NCBI GenBank assembly: GCA_963521185.1
Contig: CAUQTV010000010.1
Coordinates: 82,269 to 146,268 of the forward strand
Direction of reading: 5' to 3'
Source: Enterobacter_D sp963521185
Lineage (GTDB): Bacteria > Pseudomonadota > Gammaproteobacteria > Enterobacterales > Enterobacteriaceae
DNA length: 64,000 nt
The position numbers and the translations under genes were made by a program. Positions 53,680-61,235 of this stretch are shown here, piece after piece (position 1 is the stretch's first letter; each line of letters opens with the position of its first letter). Under the pieces are notes generated by a model. The model saw only the letters and a program-made list of their open reading frames with translations. It searched no databases and was not told the DNA's origin.

Positions 53680-54456
53680 ATGATGAACCCCTTAATTATC
53701 AAACTTGGTGGCGTACTGCTGGATAGCGAAGAAGCGCTGGCGCGCTTGTTTACTGCACTGGTCAACTATCGTGAGTCTCATCAGCGTCCGCTGATCATTG
53801 TTCATGGCGGCGGCTGCGTCGTGGATGAACTGATGAAGCAGCTAAACCTGCCGGTCACGAAGAAAAACGGTCTGCGCGTGACGCCTGCCGATCAAATTGA
53901 CATCATCACCGGCGCGCTGGCCGGCACGGCGAACAAAACGCTGCTGGCGTGGGCGAAGAAACATCACATCGCGTCCGTGGGCCTGTTCCTCGGCGACGGC
54001 GACAGCGTAAACGTGACGCAGCTTAATGAAGAGCTGGGCCACGTGGGCCTTGCGCAGCCAGGCTCTCCGAAACTGATTAACACCTTGCTGGAAGGCGGCT
54101 TCCTGCCGGTTGTCAGCTCCATTGGCGTGACGGGTGACGGTCAACTGATGAACGTGAACGCGGACCAGGCAGCGACGGCGCTGGCGGCCACGCTGGGCGC
54201 GGATCTGATCCTGCTGTCGGATGTGAGCGGCATTCTGGACGGCAAAGGTCAGCGCATCGCTGAGATGACGGCGGCAAAAGCCGAGCAGCTGATCGCCCAG
54301 GGCATTATCACCGACGGCATGATTGTAAAAGTGAATGCGGCGCTTGATGCGGCGCGCACGCTGGGCCGCCCGGTGGACATCGCCTCATGGCGTCACGCCG
54401 AGCAACTTCCGGCGCTGTTTAACGGCACGCCGATTGGCACACGTATTCTGGCTTAA
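53680..54456 (+). CDS. argB: Acetylglutamate kinase
   Basis: Second step of arginine synthesis. 258 aa from MMNPLIIKLGGVLLDSEEAL, equal to E. coli; a GTG at 53677 is rejected. KLGG and VHGGGCVVDELM bind the nucleotide and phosphate; DGMIVKVNAAL is the C-terminal family motif. 12 bp after argC. Confidence 0.97.
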   Translation: MMNPLIIKLGGVLLDSEEALARLFTALVNYRESHQRPLIIVHGGGCVVDELMKQLNLPVTKKNGLRVTPADQIDIITGALAGTANKTLLAWAKKHHIASVGLFLGDGDSVNVTQLNEELGHVGLAQPGSPKLINTLLEGGFLPVVSSIGVTGDGQLMNVNADQAATALAATLGADLILLSDVSGILDGKGQRIAEMTAAKAEQLIAQGIITDGMIVKVNAALDAARTLGRPVDIASWRHAEQLPALFNGTPIGTRILA

Positions 54457-54464
54457 TATTTACT

Positions 54465-54533
54465 GCCCGGCGGCGCTCTGCTTGCCGGGCCTACAACACC
54501 GTAGGCCGGGTAAGCGCAGCGCCACCCGGCGGC
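54465..54533. repeat. Paired REP elements (BIME) between argB and argH
   Basis: Two REP palindromes in opposed orientation: GCCCGGC-GGCGCTCTGCTT-GCCGGGC and GCCGGGT-AAGCGCAGCGCC-ACCCGGC with CTACAACACCGTAG between. They sit inside the argCBH operon. Confidence 0.85.
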
Positions 54534-54557
54534 ACTAACGAATAAAGGAAGTAGATT

Positions 54558-55931
54558 ATGGCACTTTGGGGTGGGCGTTTTACACAGGCAGCGGATCAAC
54601 GGTTCAAACAGTTCAACGACTCTTTGCGCTTTGACTACCGCCTGGCCGAACAGGATATCGTCGGCTCTGTGGCCTGGTCCAAAGCGCTGGTCACCGTCGG
54701 CGTACTGACCGCGGATGAGCAGTTGCAGCTTGAAGAGGCGCTGAATAATTTGCTGGAAGAGATTCGTCTGAACCCGCAGGACATTCTGGCGAGCGATGCC
54801 GAAGATATTCATAGCTGGGTTGAAGGCAAACTGATCGATAAAGTCGGCGCGCTGGGTAAAAAGCTGCACACGGGCCGCAGCCGTAATGACCAGGTCGCCA
54901 CCGATCTGAAACTGTGGTGTAAAGATCAGGTGGGCGAACTGCTGCTGGCGACGCGTCAGCTTCAGTCGGCGCTGGTGGAAACCGCGCAGAATAATCAGGA
55001 TGCAGTGATGCCGGGGTATACCCACCTGCAACGCGCGCAGCCGGTGACGTTCGCACACTGGTGCCTGGCCTACGTTGAAATGCTCGCCCGTGATGAAAGC
55101 CGCTTGCAGGATGCGCTCAAGCGTCTGGACGTCAGCCCGCTGGGCTGCGGTGCGCTGGCGGGAACGGCCTATGAAATCGATCGTGAACAGCTGGCCGGCT
55201 GGCTGGGTTTTGCAACGGCAACGCGCAACAGTCTGGACAGCGTGTCCGACCGCGATCACGTGCTGGAGCTGCTCTCTGATGCGTCGATCAGCATGGTGCA
55301 CCTGTCGCGCTTCGCCGAAGATCTGATTTTCTTTAATACCGGTGAAGCGGGCTTTATTGAGCTGTCTGACCGCGTGACCTCTGGCTCGTCGTTAATGCCG
55401 CAGAAGAAAAACCCGGATGCGCTGGAGCTGATCCGCGGTAAATGTGGCCGCGTGCAGGGTGCGTTGACCGGCATGATGATGACCCTGAAGGGGCTACCGC
55501 TGGCCTACAACAAAGATATGCAGGAAGATAAAGAGGGCCTGTTTGACGCGCTCGACACCTGGCTCGACTGTTTGCATATGGCGGCGCTGGTGCTGGATGG
55601 CATCCAGGTGAAACGTCCGCGCTGCCAGGAAGCGGCGCAGCAGGGTTATGCCAATGCGACTGAGCTGGCGGATTACCTGGTGGCGAAAGGCGTCCCGTTC
55701 CGTGAAGCGCACCATATTGTTGGTGAAGCCGTTGTGGAAGCAATTGCCCAGGGTAAACCGCTGGAAGCGTTGGCGCTTGCCGATCTGCAAAAATTCAGCA
55801 GCGTGATTGGCGAGGATGTCTATCCGATCCTGTCGCTGCAATCCTGCCTGGATAAGCGCGCGGCGAAAGGCGGCGTCTCCCCGACGCAGGTGGCGCTGGC
55901 GATTAACGAGGCGAAAGATCGGTTGATTTAA
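54558..55931 (+). CDS. argH: Argininosuccinate lyase
   Basis: Last step of arginine synthesis, splitting argininosuccinate. 457 aa, the E. coli length. Fumarase-superfamily motifs GRSRNDQVATD, HLQRAQPVTFAH and the flexible loop GSSLMPQKKNPD (catalytic serine) are present. Separated from argB by the REP pair; AAGGAAG precedes the ATG. Confidence 0.98.
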   Translation: MALWGGRFTQAADQRFKQFNDSLRFDYRLAEQDIVGSVAWSKALVTVGVLTADEQLQLEEALNNLLEEIRLNPQDILASDAEDIHSWVEGKLIDKVGALGKKLHTGRSRNDQVATDLKLWCKDQVGELLLATRQLQSALVETAQNNQDAVMPGYTHLQRAQPVTFAHWCLAYVEMLARDESRLQDALKRLDVSPLGCGALAGTAYEIDREQLAGWLGFATATRNSLDSVSDRDHVLELLSDASISMVHLSRFAEDLIFFNTGEAGFIELSDRVTSGSSLMPQKKNPDALELIRGKCGRVQGALTGMMMTLKGLPLAYNKDMQEDKEGLFDALDTWLDCLHMAALVLDGIQVKRPRCQEAAQQGYANATELADYLVAKGVPFREAHHIVGEAVVEAIAQGKPLEALALADLQKFSSVIGEDVYPILSLQSCLDKRAAKGGVSPTQVALAINEAKDRLI

Positions 55932-55961
55932 GTGGCGTGTGGGCTGATGCCCTCACCCCAG

Positions 55962-55982
55962 CCCTCTCCCAAAGGGAGAGGG
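55962..55982. repeat. Dispersed CCCTCTCCC hairpin after argH
   Basis: CCCTCTCCC-AAA-GGGAGAGGG, perfect 9-bp stem, preceded by CCCTCACCCCAG. Same family as at 14329 and 51385. Confidence 0.82.
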
Positions 55983-56014
55983 AGCCATTTTGCTTTTAGC
56001 CCGGTGTTTTACGC

Positions 56015-56119
56015 AAAAAAAATGCGGACCTGAGGTCCGCAAAAGTTCACGTTGGCTTTAGTTATTTCTGAACGAGAGTGGGCGACTTCAAGGGAAAGTT
56101 TGAGGTGCCGCTTCGTTTC
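56015..56119 (-). ncRNA. oxyS: OxyS sRNA
   Basis: Peroxide-induced Hfq-dependent sRNA, divergent from oxyR as in E. coli. The minus strand starts GAAACGAAGCGGCACCTC, carries the conserved linker AAATAACTAAAGCCAACG and ends in a GCGGACC-TCA-GGTCCGC hairpin with eight T residues. About 97 nt to the end of the hairpin versus 109 in E. coli: the middle stem-loop of the E. coli RNA is missing, and the terminator loop is shorter. Confidence 0.9.
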
Positions 56120-56146
56120 TTGAGCTAATTATTGTACAGAGTGCTT

Positions 56147-56182
56147 GATAGGGATAATCGTTCATTGCTATTCTATCTATCG
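56147..56182. promoter_or_regulatory. OxyR binding site between oxyS and oxyR
   Basis: GATAGGGATAATCGTTCATT followed by GCTATTCTATCTATC fits the OxyR pattern of four ATAG/CTAT elements about 10 bp apart. It represses oxyR and activates oxyS in E. coli. Confidence 0.88.
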
Positions 56183-56214
56183 CCATGAACTATCGTGGCG
56201 TCGGAGGATGAATA

Positions 56215-57132
56215 ATGAATATTCGTGATCTTGAATACCTGGTTGCGTTAGCTGAACACCGTCATTTTCGCCGTGCGGCAGACTCCTGCCACGTGAGTCA
56301 GCCTACGCTGAGCGGCCAAATTCGTAAGCTGGAAGATGAGCTTGGCGTCATGCTGCTGGAGCGTACCAGCCGCAAGGTGCTGTTCACTCAGGCCGGTTTA
56401 TTGCTGGTGGATCAAGCGCGCACCGTATTGCGCGAGGTCAAAGTGCTTAAGGAAATGGCAAGCCAGCAGGGGGAGTCGATGTCCGGCCCGCTGCATATTG
56501 GTCTTATCCCGACCATTGGACCCTACCTGCTTCCGCAAATTATTCCGTTGCTGCACCAGACTTTCCCGAAACTGGAAATGTATCTGCATGAAGCACAGAC
56601 TCACCAGCTGCTGGCCCAGCTCGACAGCGGTAAGCTGGACTGTGCCATTCTGGCGCTGGTGAAAGAGAGCGAAGCCTTTATCGAAGTGCCGCTATTTGAC
56701 GAGCCGATGATGCTGGCGATCTATGAAGATCACCCGTGGGCGAACCGCGATCGCGTACCGATGGGCGATCTGGCCGGTGAGAAGCTGTTGATGCTCGAAG
56801 ATGGTCACTGTCTGCGCGATCAGGCGATGGGTTTCTGCTTTGAGGCGGGTGCCGATGAAGACACCCACTTCCGGGCAACCAGCCTTGAAACGCTGCGTAA
56901 CATGGTGGCGGCGGGCAGCGGTATTACGTTACTGCCTGCGCTGGCCGTGCCGAACCAGCGTAAGCGCGATGGCGTGGTTTATCTGCCGTGCATTAAACCG
57001 GAGCCGCGCCGTACGATTGGCCTGGTTTACCGCCCTGGTTCACCGCTGCGTAGCCGCTATGAGCAGCTGGCAGAGGCCATCCGTACCACGATGGATGGCC
57101 ACTTCGACAGCGCGTTAAAACAGGCGGTTTAA
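56215..57132 (+). CDS. oxyR: Hydrogen peroxide-sensing regulator OxyR
   Basis: LysR-type regulator. 305 aa, the E. coli length. N-terminal HTH (HFRRAADSCHVSQPTLSGQI) and the redox cysteines C199 and C208 in DGHCLRDQAMGFCFEAG, which form the activating disulfide. Overlaps the convergent sthA by 18 bp. Confidence 0.98.
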   Translation: MNIRDLEYLVALAEHRHFRRAADSCHVSQPTLSGQIRKLEDELGVMLLERTSRKVLFTQAGLLLVDQARTVLREVKVLKEMASQQGESMSGPLHIGLIPTIGPYLLPQIIPLLHQTFPKLEMYLHEAQTHQLLAQLDSGKLDCAILALVKESEAFIEVPLFDEPMMLAIYEDHPWANRDRVPMGDLAGEKLLMLEDGHCLRDQAMGFCFEAGADEDTHFRATSLETLRNMVAAGSGITLLPALAVPNQRKRDGVVYLPCIKPEPRRTIGLVYRPGSPLRSRYEQLAEAIRTTMDGHFDSALKQAV

Positions 57133-58515
57133 GCCGTTAAGCGCGGCAACCCGATAGGCTTCCGCCATCGTCGGGTAGTTAAAGGTGGTGTTAACAAAGT
57201 ACTCAATCGTGTTACCGCCACCTTTCTGCTCCATAATCGCCTGGCCGATGTGAATAATCTCGGCCGCGCGCTCACCAAAGCAGTGGATCCCCAGAATCTC
57301 TTTTGTCTCGCGGTGGAATAAAATCTTCAGCGTGCCCACGCTCATGCCGACGATTTGCGCGCGTGCCAGGTGCTTGAACTGCGCACGACCCACTTCGTAT
57401 GGCACTTTCATTGCCGTGAGCTGCTGCTCGGTTTTACCCACGGAGCTGATTTCGGGAATGGTATAGATGCCGGTGGGAATGTCTTCCACCAGATGCGCGG
57501 TGGCTTCACCTTTGACCATCGCCTGCGCGGCAATGCGGCCCTGATCGTAGGCCGCAGAGGCGAGACTGGGGTAGCCAATCACATCGCCTACCGCATAAAC
57601 ATGCGGTAGCGCCGTCTGGTACATGCTGTTGACTTTCAACAGCCCGCGACCGTCGGCGTCCAGCCCGATATTTTCCAGCGTCAGGGAGTCCACGTTACCG
57701 GTACGACCGTTGGCGTAAAGCAGGCAGTCCGCTTTGAGTTTTTTGCCGGACTTCAGGTGCATGATCACGCCATCGTCCGTGCCTTCAATGCGCTCGTACT
57801 CTTCGTTGTGACGAATCACCACGCCATTATTCCAGAAGTGGTATGACAGCGAGTCCGACATCTCCTGATCGAGAAACGCCAGCAGACGATCGCGGGTGTT
57901 GATCAAGTCCACTTTGACGTCCATTCCACGGAAGATAGACGCATATTCGCAGCCAATCACCCCTGCGCCGTAGATAATGACATGGCGAGGTTCATGGTGC
58001 AGGCTGAGGATAGAGTCGCTGTCATAAATGCGCGGATGCGCAAAATCCACGTCCGCCGGGTGGTAGGGACGCGAGCCGCAGGCGATGACAAATTTCTCGG
58101 CGGTCAGGGTTTCCACCGTACCGTCGTGGCACTCCAGCGCCAGCGTGTTTTGATCCACAAAGTGGGCGTTGCCCTGGAGAATTTCGCAGTGATTGCGCTC
58201 GTAGAAACCCTGTCGCATACGGGTTTGCTGATTAATCACATTGTCGGCGTGGTTGAGAATGTCGGCAAAAGAGGAGCGCAGAAGGCGGGAGTGGTCGCTG
58301 TACAGCGGGTTTTGATTGAATTCGATAATACGGCTGACAGCATGGCGAAGCGCTTTTGAGGGGATGGTGCCCCAGTGGGTACATCCGCCGCCCACGTTGT
58401 GATAGCGTTCGATGACCGCTACCCGTGCTCCTTGTTTAACCAGACCCATTGCAGCGCCTTCGCCGCCGGGGCCGGAACCTATCACTATTGCATCGTAATC
58501 GTAGGAATGTGGCAT
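57115..58515 (-). CDS. sthA: Soluble pyridine nucleotide transhydrogenase
   Basis: FAD flavoprotein converting excess NADPH to NADH. 466 aa, the E. coli length. FAD GSGPGGEGAAMG near the N-terminus, NAD GAGVIGCEYASIF in the middle. The active-site disulfide of related reductases is absent, as usual for SthA (GGGCTHWGTIPSK carries one Cys). Confidence 0.97.
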   Translation of the reverse strand: MPHSYDYDAIVIGSGPGGEGAAMGLVKQGARVAVIERYHNVGGGCTHWGTIPSKALRHAVSRIIEFNQNPLYSDHSRLLRSSFADILNHADNVINQQTRMRQGFYERNHCEILQGNAHFVDQNTLALECHDGTVETLTAEKFVIACGSRPYHPADVDFAHPRIYDSDSILSLHHEPRHVIIYGAGVIGCEYASIFRGMDVKVDLINTRDRLLAFLDQEMSDSLSYHFWNNGVVIRHNEEYERIEGTDDGVIMHLKSGKKLKADCLLYANGRTGNVDSLTLENIGLDADGRGLLKVNSMYQTALPHVYAVGDVIGYPSLASAAYDQGRIAAQAMVKGEATAHLVEDIPTGIYTIPEISSVGKTEQQLTAMKVPYEVGRAQFKHLARAQIVGMSVGTLKILFHRETKEILGIHCFGERAAEIIHIGQAIMEQKGGGNTIEYFVNTTFNYPTMAEAYRVAALNGLNRLF

Positions 58516-58713
58516 GGTAAGGCTTACCTGTTCTTATACATAATAGCAACAGAATAGTAACATCAAAGCCGGGATAACCCAATTATCGTTGTGCTTTTTC
58601 CCGCGCCAAAGGTGAAACACCTTGTAAACAATCATTCACAATGCTGACTAAACCCATTAGTTTTATTGTCTGGTATAGTGCCAGCAGACCTTCGGAAGGA
58701 TTCAGACATCGTG

Positions 58714-59349
58714 ATGGGCGTAAGAGCGCAACAAAAAGAACGTACCCGGCGTTCGCTGGTAGAAGCCGCATTTAGTCAATTAAGCGCTGAGCGTAGTTTT
58801 GCCAGCCTTAGCCTGCGCGAGGTGGCGCGCGAGGCGGGAATTGCCCCCACGTCATTTTATCGCCATTTCCGCGATGTGGATGAACTCGGCCTGACGATGG
58901 TGGACGAAAGCGGTTTGATGCTACGCCAGTTGATGCGCCAGGCGCGTCAGCGCATTGCTAAAGGCGGCAGCATTATTCGCACGTCCGTCTCCACTTTTAT
59001 GGAGTTCATCGGCAATAATCCCAACGCTTTCCGCCTGTTACTGCGGGAACGATCCGGAACATCGGCTGCGTTTCGTGCGGCGGTCGCGCGCGAAATTCAA
59101 CACTTTATCGCGGAACTTGCCGACTATCTTGAACTCGAAAGCCATATGCCGAGGGCATTCACCGAAGCGCAGGCCGAAGCGATGGTCACCATCGTGTTTA
59201 GCGCTGGCGCAGAAGCCCTGGACGTCGGCGTGGAGCAGCGTCGGCAATTAGAAGAGCGACTGGTATTGCAGCTGCGGATGATTTCCAAGGGTGCGTATTA
59301 CTGGTATCGCCGTGAACAAGAGAAGGTTTCGCATCAACCCGATGAGTGA
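58714..59349 (+). CDS. fabR: Fatty acid repressor FabR
   Basis: TetR-family repressor of fabA and fabB that senses the acyl pool. 211 aa (E. coli 215; four shorter at the C-terminus). N-terminal HTH FASLSLREVAREAGIAPTSF and the effector domain with FRLLLRERSGTSAAFRAAV. A GTG one codon upstream at 58711 is an alternative start. Followed by yijD 10 bp on. Confidence 0.96.
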   Translation: MGVRAQQKERTRRSLVEAAFSQLSAERSFASLSLREVAREAGIAPTSFYRHFRDVDELGLTMVDESGLMLRQLMRQARQRIAKGGSIIRTSVSTFMEFIGNNPNAFRLLLRERSGTSAAFRAAVAREIQHFIAELADYLELESHMPRAFTEAQAEAMVTIVFSAGAEALDVGVEQRRQLEERLVLQLRMISKGAYYWYRREQEKVSHQPDE

Positions 59350-59359
59350 AGGATGAGTA

Positions 59360-59719
59360 ATGAAACAGACAGGTCAGGATAAAGGTACGTTGCTGCTGGC
59401 GTTGATCGCTGGCTTATCCATTAACGGTACGTTTACGGCGGTGTTCAGTTCCATTGTGCCGTTCTCCGTATTCCCGGTTATCTCGCTGGTGCTGACGGTC
59501 TACTGTCTGCATCAGCGCTATCAAAACCGCACCATGCCCCTCGGGCTGCCCGGCCTCGCCGCCGCCTGCTTTATTTTAGGCGTGCTGCTTTACAGCGCGG
59601 TGGTGCGTGCGGAATACCCGGCCATCGGGTCTAACTTTGTGCCGGCAGTGCTCTCGGTGGTGCTGGTGTTCTGGATTGGCTACCGCATGCGTAACCGTAA
59701 AGAGCAGGTCACGGAGTAG
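59360..59719 (+). CDS. yijD: Inner-membrane protein YijD
   Basis: 119 aa, DUF1422; unknown function. Four hydrophobic segments (TLLLALIAGLSINGTFTAVF, SVFPVISLVLTVYCL, GLAAACFILGVLLYSAV, AVLSVVLVFWIG) and a basic C-terminus. Cotranscribed with fabR, as in E. coli, so a link to membrane lipids is possible (inference). Confidence 0.93.
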   Translation: MKQTGQDKGTLLLALIAGLSINGTFTAVFSSIVPFSVFPVISLVLTVYCLHQRYQNRTMPLGLPGLAAACFILGVLLYSAVVRAEYPAIGSNFVPAVLSVVLVFWIGYRMRNRKEQVTE

Positions 59720-59775
59720 GTCAACGTGGGCGTTCGGGCAGGTGGCGCTTCGCTTACCTGCCCGTGGCAATCCCG

Positions 59776-60876
59776 TTATTTCGCGGTTAACAGCACCCCG
59801 CATTCCATATGGTGCGTATACGGGAACTGATCGAACAGTGCCAGCCGTTCAACGTTGTGCGTCTGGCTTAATGTTTCGAGGTTTTTGCACAGCGTTTCCG
59901 GGTTACAAGAGATGTACAAAATGCGCGGGTAGGCCTGCACCATCTTCTCGGTTTCGCTGTCCAGCCCGCTGCGTGGGGGATCGACGAAAATCGTCTCACA
60001 CTGATAGCCCTTTAAATCGATACCCTGCAAACGGTTAAATTCACGCACGCCATTCATGGCCTGGGTAAACTCTTCTGCCGCCATACGAATGATCTGCACG
60101 TTATCAATGTGGTTGGCCGCAATATTGAACTGCGCCGCCGCAACGGAGGGCTTGGCGATTTCAGTTGCCAGCACGCGGTTAAAATTGCGCGCCAGTGCCA
60201 GTGAGAAGTTGCCGTTGCCGCAGTAAAGCTCCAGCAGATCCCCGGTCGCATTTTTGGTCGCGCTCAGCGCCCACTCCAGCATCTGGATGTTCATCGCCGC
60301 GTTCGGCTGCGTGAAGCTGTTTTCCACCTGACGATAAATCATCTCTTTGCCCGCCACCGGAAGACGTTCATCGATAAAATCCTGATCCAGTTCGATTTTA
60401 GTTTTGGTGGCGCGGCCAATGATGTGCACGTTCAGATTTTGCGCCCGCAGCGCATCGCGAAGCGCTTCGGCTTCTGTGCGCCACTCATCATCGAGCTTTT
60501 TGTGGTAGAGCAGCGTGACCAGCGCCTGGTTGCTCATCGTCGTCAGGTAATCAATCTGGAACAGCTTGTGGCGCAGCACGCGATTTTCACGCACGGCGTC
60601 CATCATTGCGGTCATTAACTGGTTAATCAGCTCGCTGGCCGCCGGGAAGCTGTTAACGCGGATGCGGCTTTTCGTCTGCTGATCGAAAATGATGTGGTAC
60701 AGGTCATCGCCTTCATGCCACACGCGGAATTCGGCGCGCATGCGGTAGTGGCTGACCGGCGAACGAAACACCTCCGGCAGCGGCGCGGAGAAAGGCGTCA
60801 TCATACTTTGCAGACGGACGACTTTTTCAGCCAGCTGTGCGTCGTACTGTTCTGTCGGGAGGTGTTCGGGGGTCAT
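59776..60876 (-). CDS. trmA: tRNA (uracil-54-C5) methyltransferase TrmA
   Basis: SAM-dependent enzyme making T54 (m5U54) in tRNA. 366 aa, the E. coli length. LLELYCGNGNFSLALARNF binds SAM; the nucleophilic Cys and base are in YISCNPETLC (PCxxx-type motif as SCNPETL), and FVDPPRSGLD is conserved. Divergent from btuB. Confidence 0.97.
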   Translation of the reverse strand: MTPEHLPTEQYDAQLAEKVVRLQSMMTPFSAPLPEVFRSPVSHYRMRAEFRVWHEGDDLYHIIFDQQTKSRIRVNSFPAASELINQLMTAMMDAVRENRVLRHKLFQIDYLTTMSNQALVTLLYHKKLDDEWRTEAEALRDALRAQNLNVHIIGRATKTKIELDQDFIDERLPVAGKEMIYRQVENSFTQPNAAMNIQMLEWALSATKNATGDLLELYCGNGNFSLALARNFNRVLATEIAKPSVAAAQFNIAANHIDNVQIIRMAAEEFTQAMNGVREFNRLQGIDLKGYQCETIFVDPPRSGLDSETEKMVQAYPRILYISCNPETLCKNLETLSQTHNVERLALFDQFPYTHHMECGVLLTAK

Positions 60877-61235
60877 GATGCTTCCTGAGTGAAAATGAAT
60901 TACGCGGGGATTGTAGGGATTGTGCGCGTATTGTCCAGCCCTGGCGATTTCCGATTTCTTAATTAGCAGTCTGGACTTCTATATGTAACTAAATGTAGCA
61001 TCCGGGTTCCGGTCCTGTGAGTTAAAAGGGAATCCAGTGAAAAGCTGGGGCTGACGCGCAGCGGTAAGAGATGGTGAGGTGATAGCGAAAGCAGACACTG
61101 CCGCAAGGTGGGAAGTCATCACGTCGTAGAGTTTCGAGCCCGAAGACCTGCCGGAATACGTCGCATTTGGTTCACATCATCGCGTGCTATCGATGGAGCC
61201 TGCGGCATCCTTCTTATATTGTGGATGCTTTAACA
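60877..61235. other. trmA-btuB intergenic region
   Basis: 359 bp whose right two thirds is the cobalamin riboswitch; the remainder holds the divergent trmA and btuB promoters. No further gene. Confidence 0.7.
60996..61160 (+). promoter_or_regulatory. Cobalamin (adenosylcobalamin) riboswitch
   Basis: Leader of btuB with the expected aptamer: GGTCCTGTGAGTTAAAAGGG, AATCCAGTGAAAAGCTGGGG, GCTGACGCGCAGCGGTAAG, then the B12 box GAGCCCGAAGACCTGCCGG at 61136-61154. B12 binding blocks btuB translation, as known in E. coli and Salmonella. Confidence 0.95.

Noticed and set aside
54453..55301. 282-codon open frame opposite argH
   Set aside because: Antisense shadow of argH and the REP pair; not supported.
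61167..61235. N-terminal extension of btuB
   Set aside because: Would place coding sequence next to the riboswitch and in front of the signal peptide.
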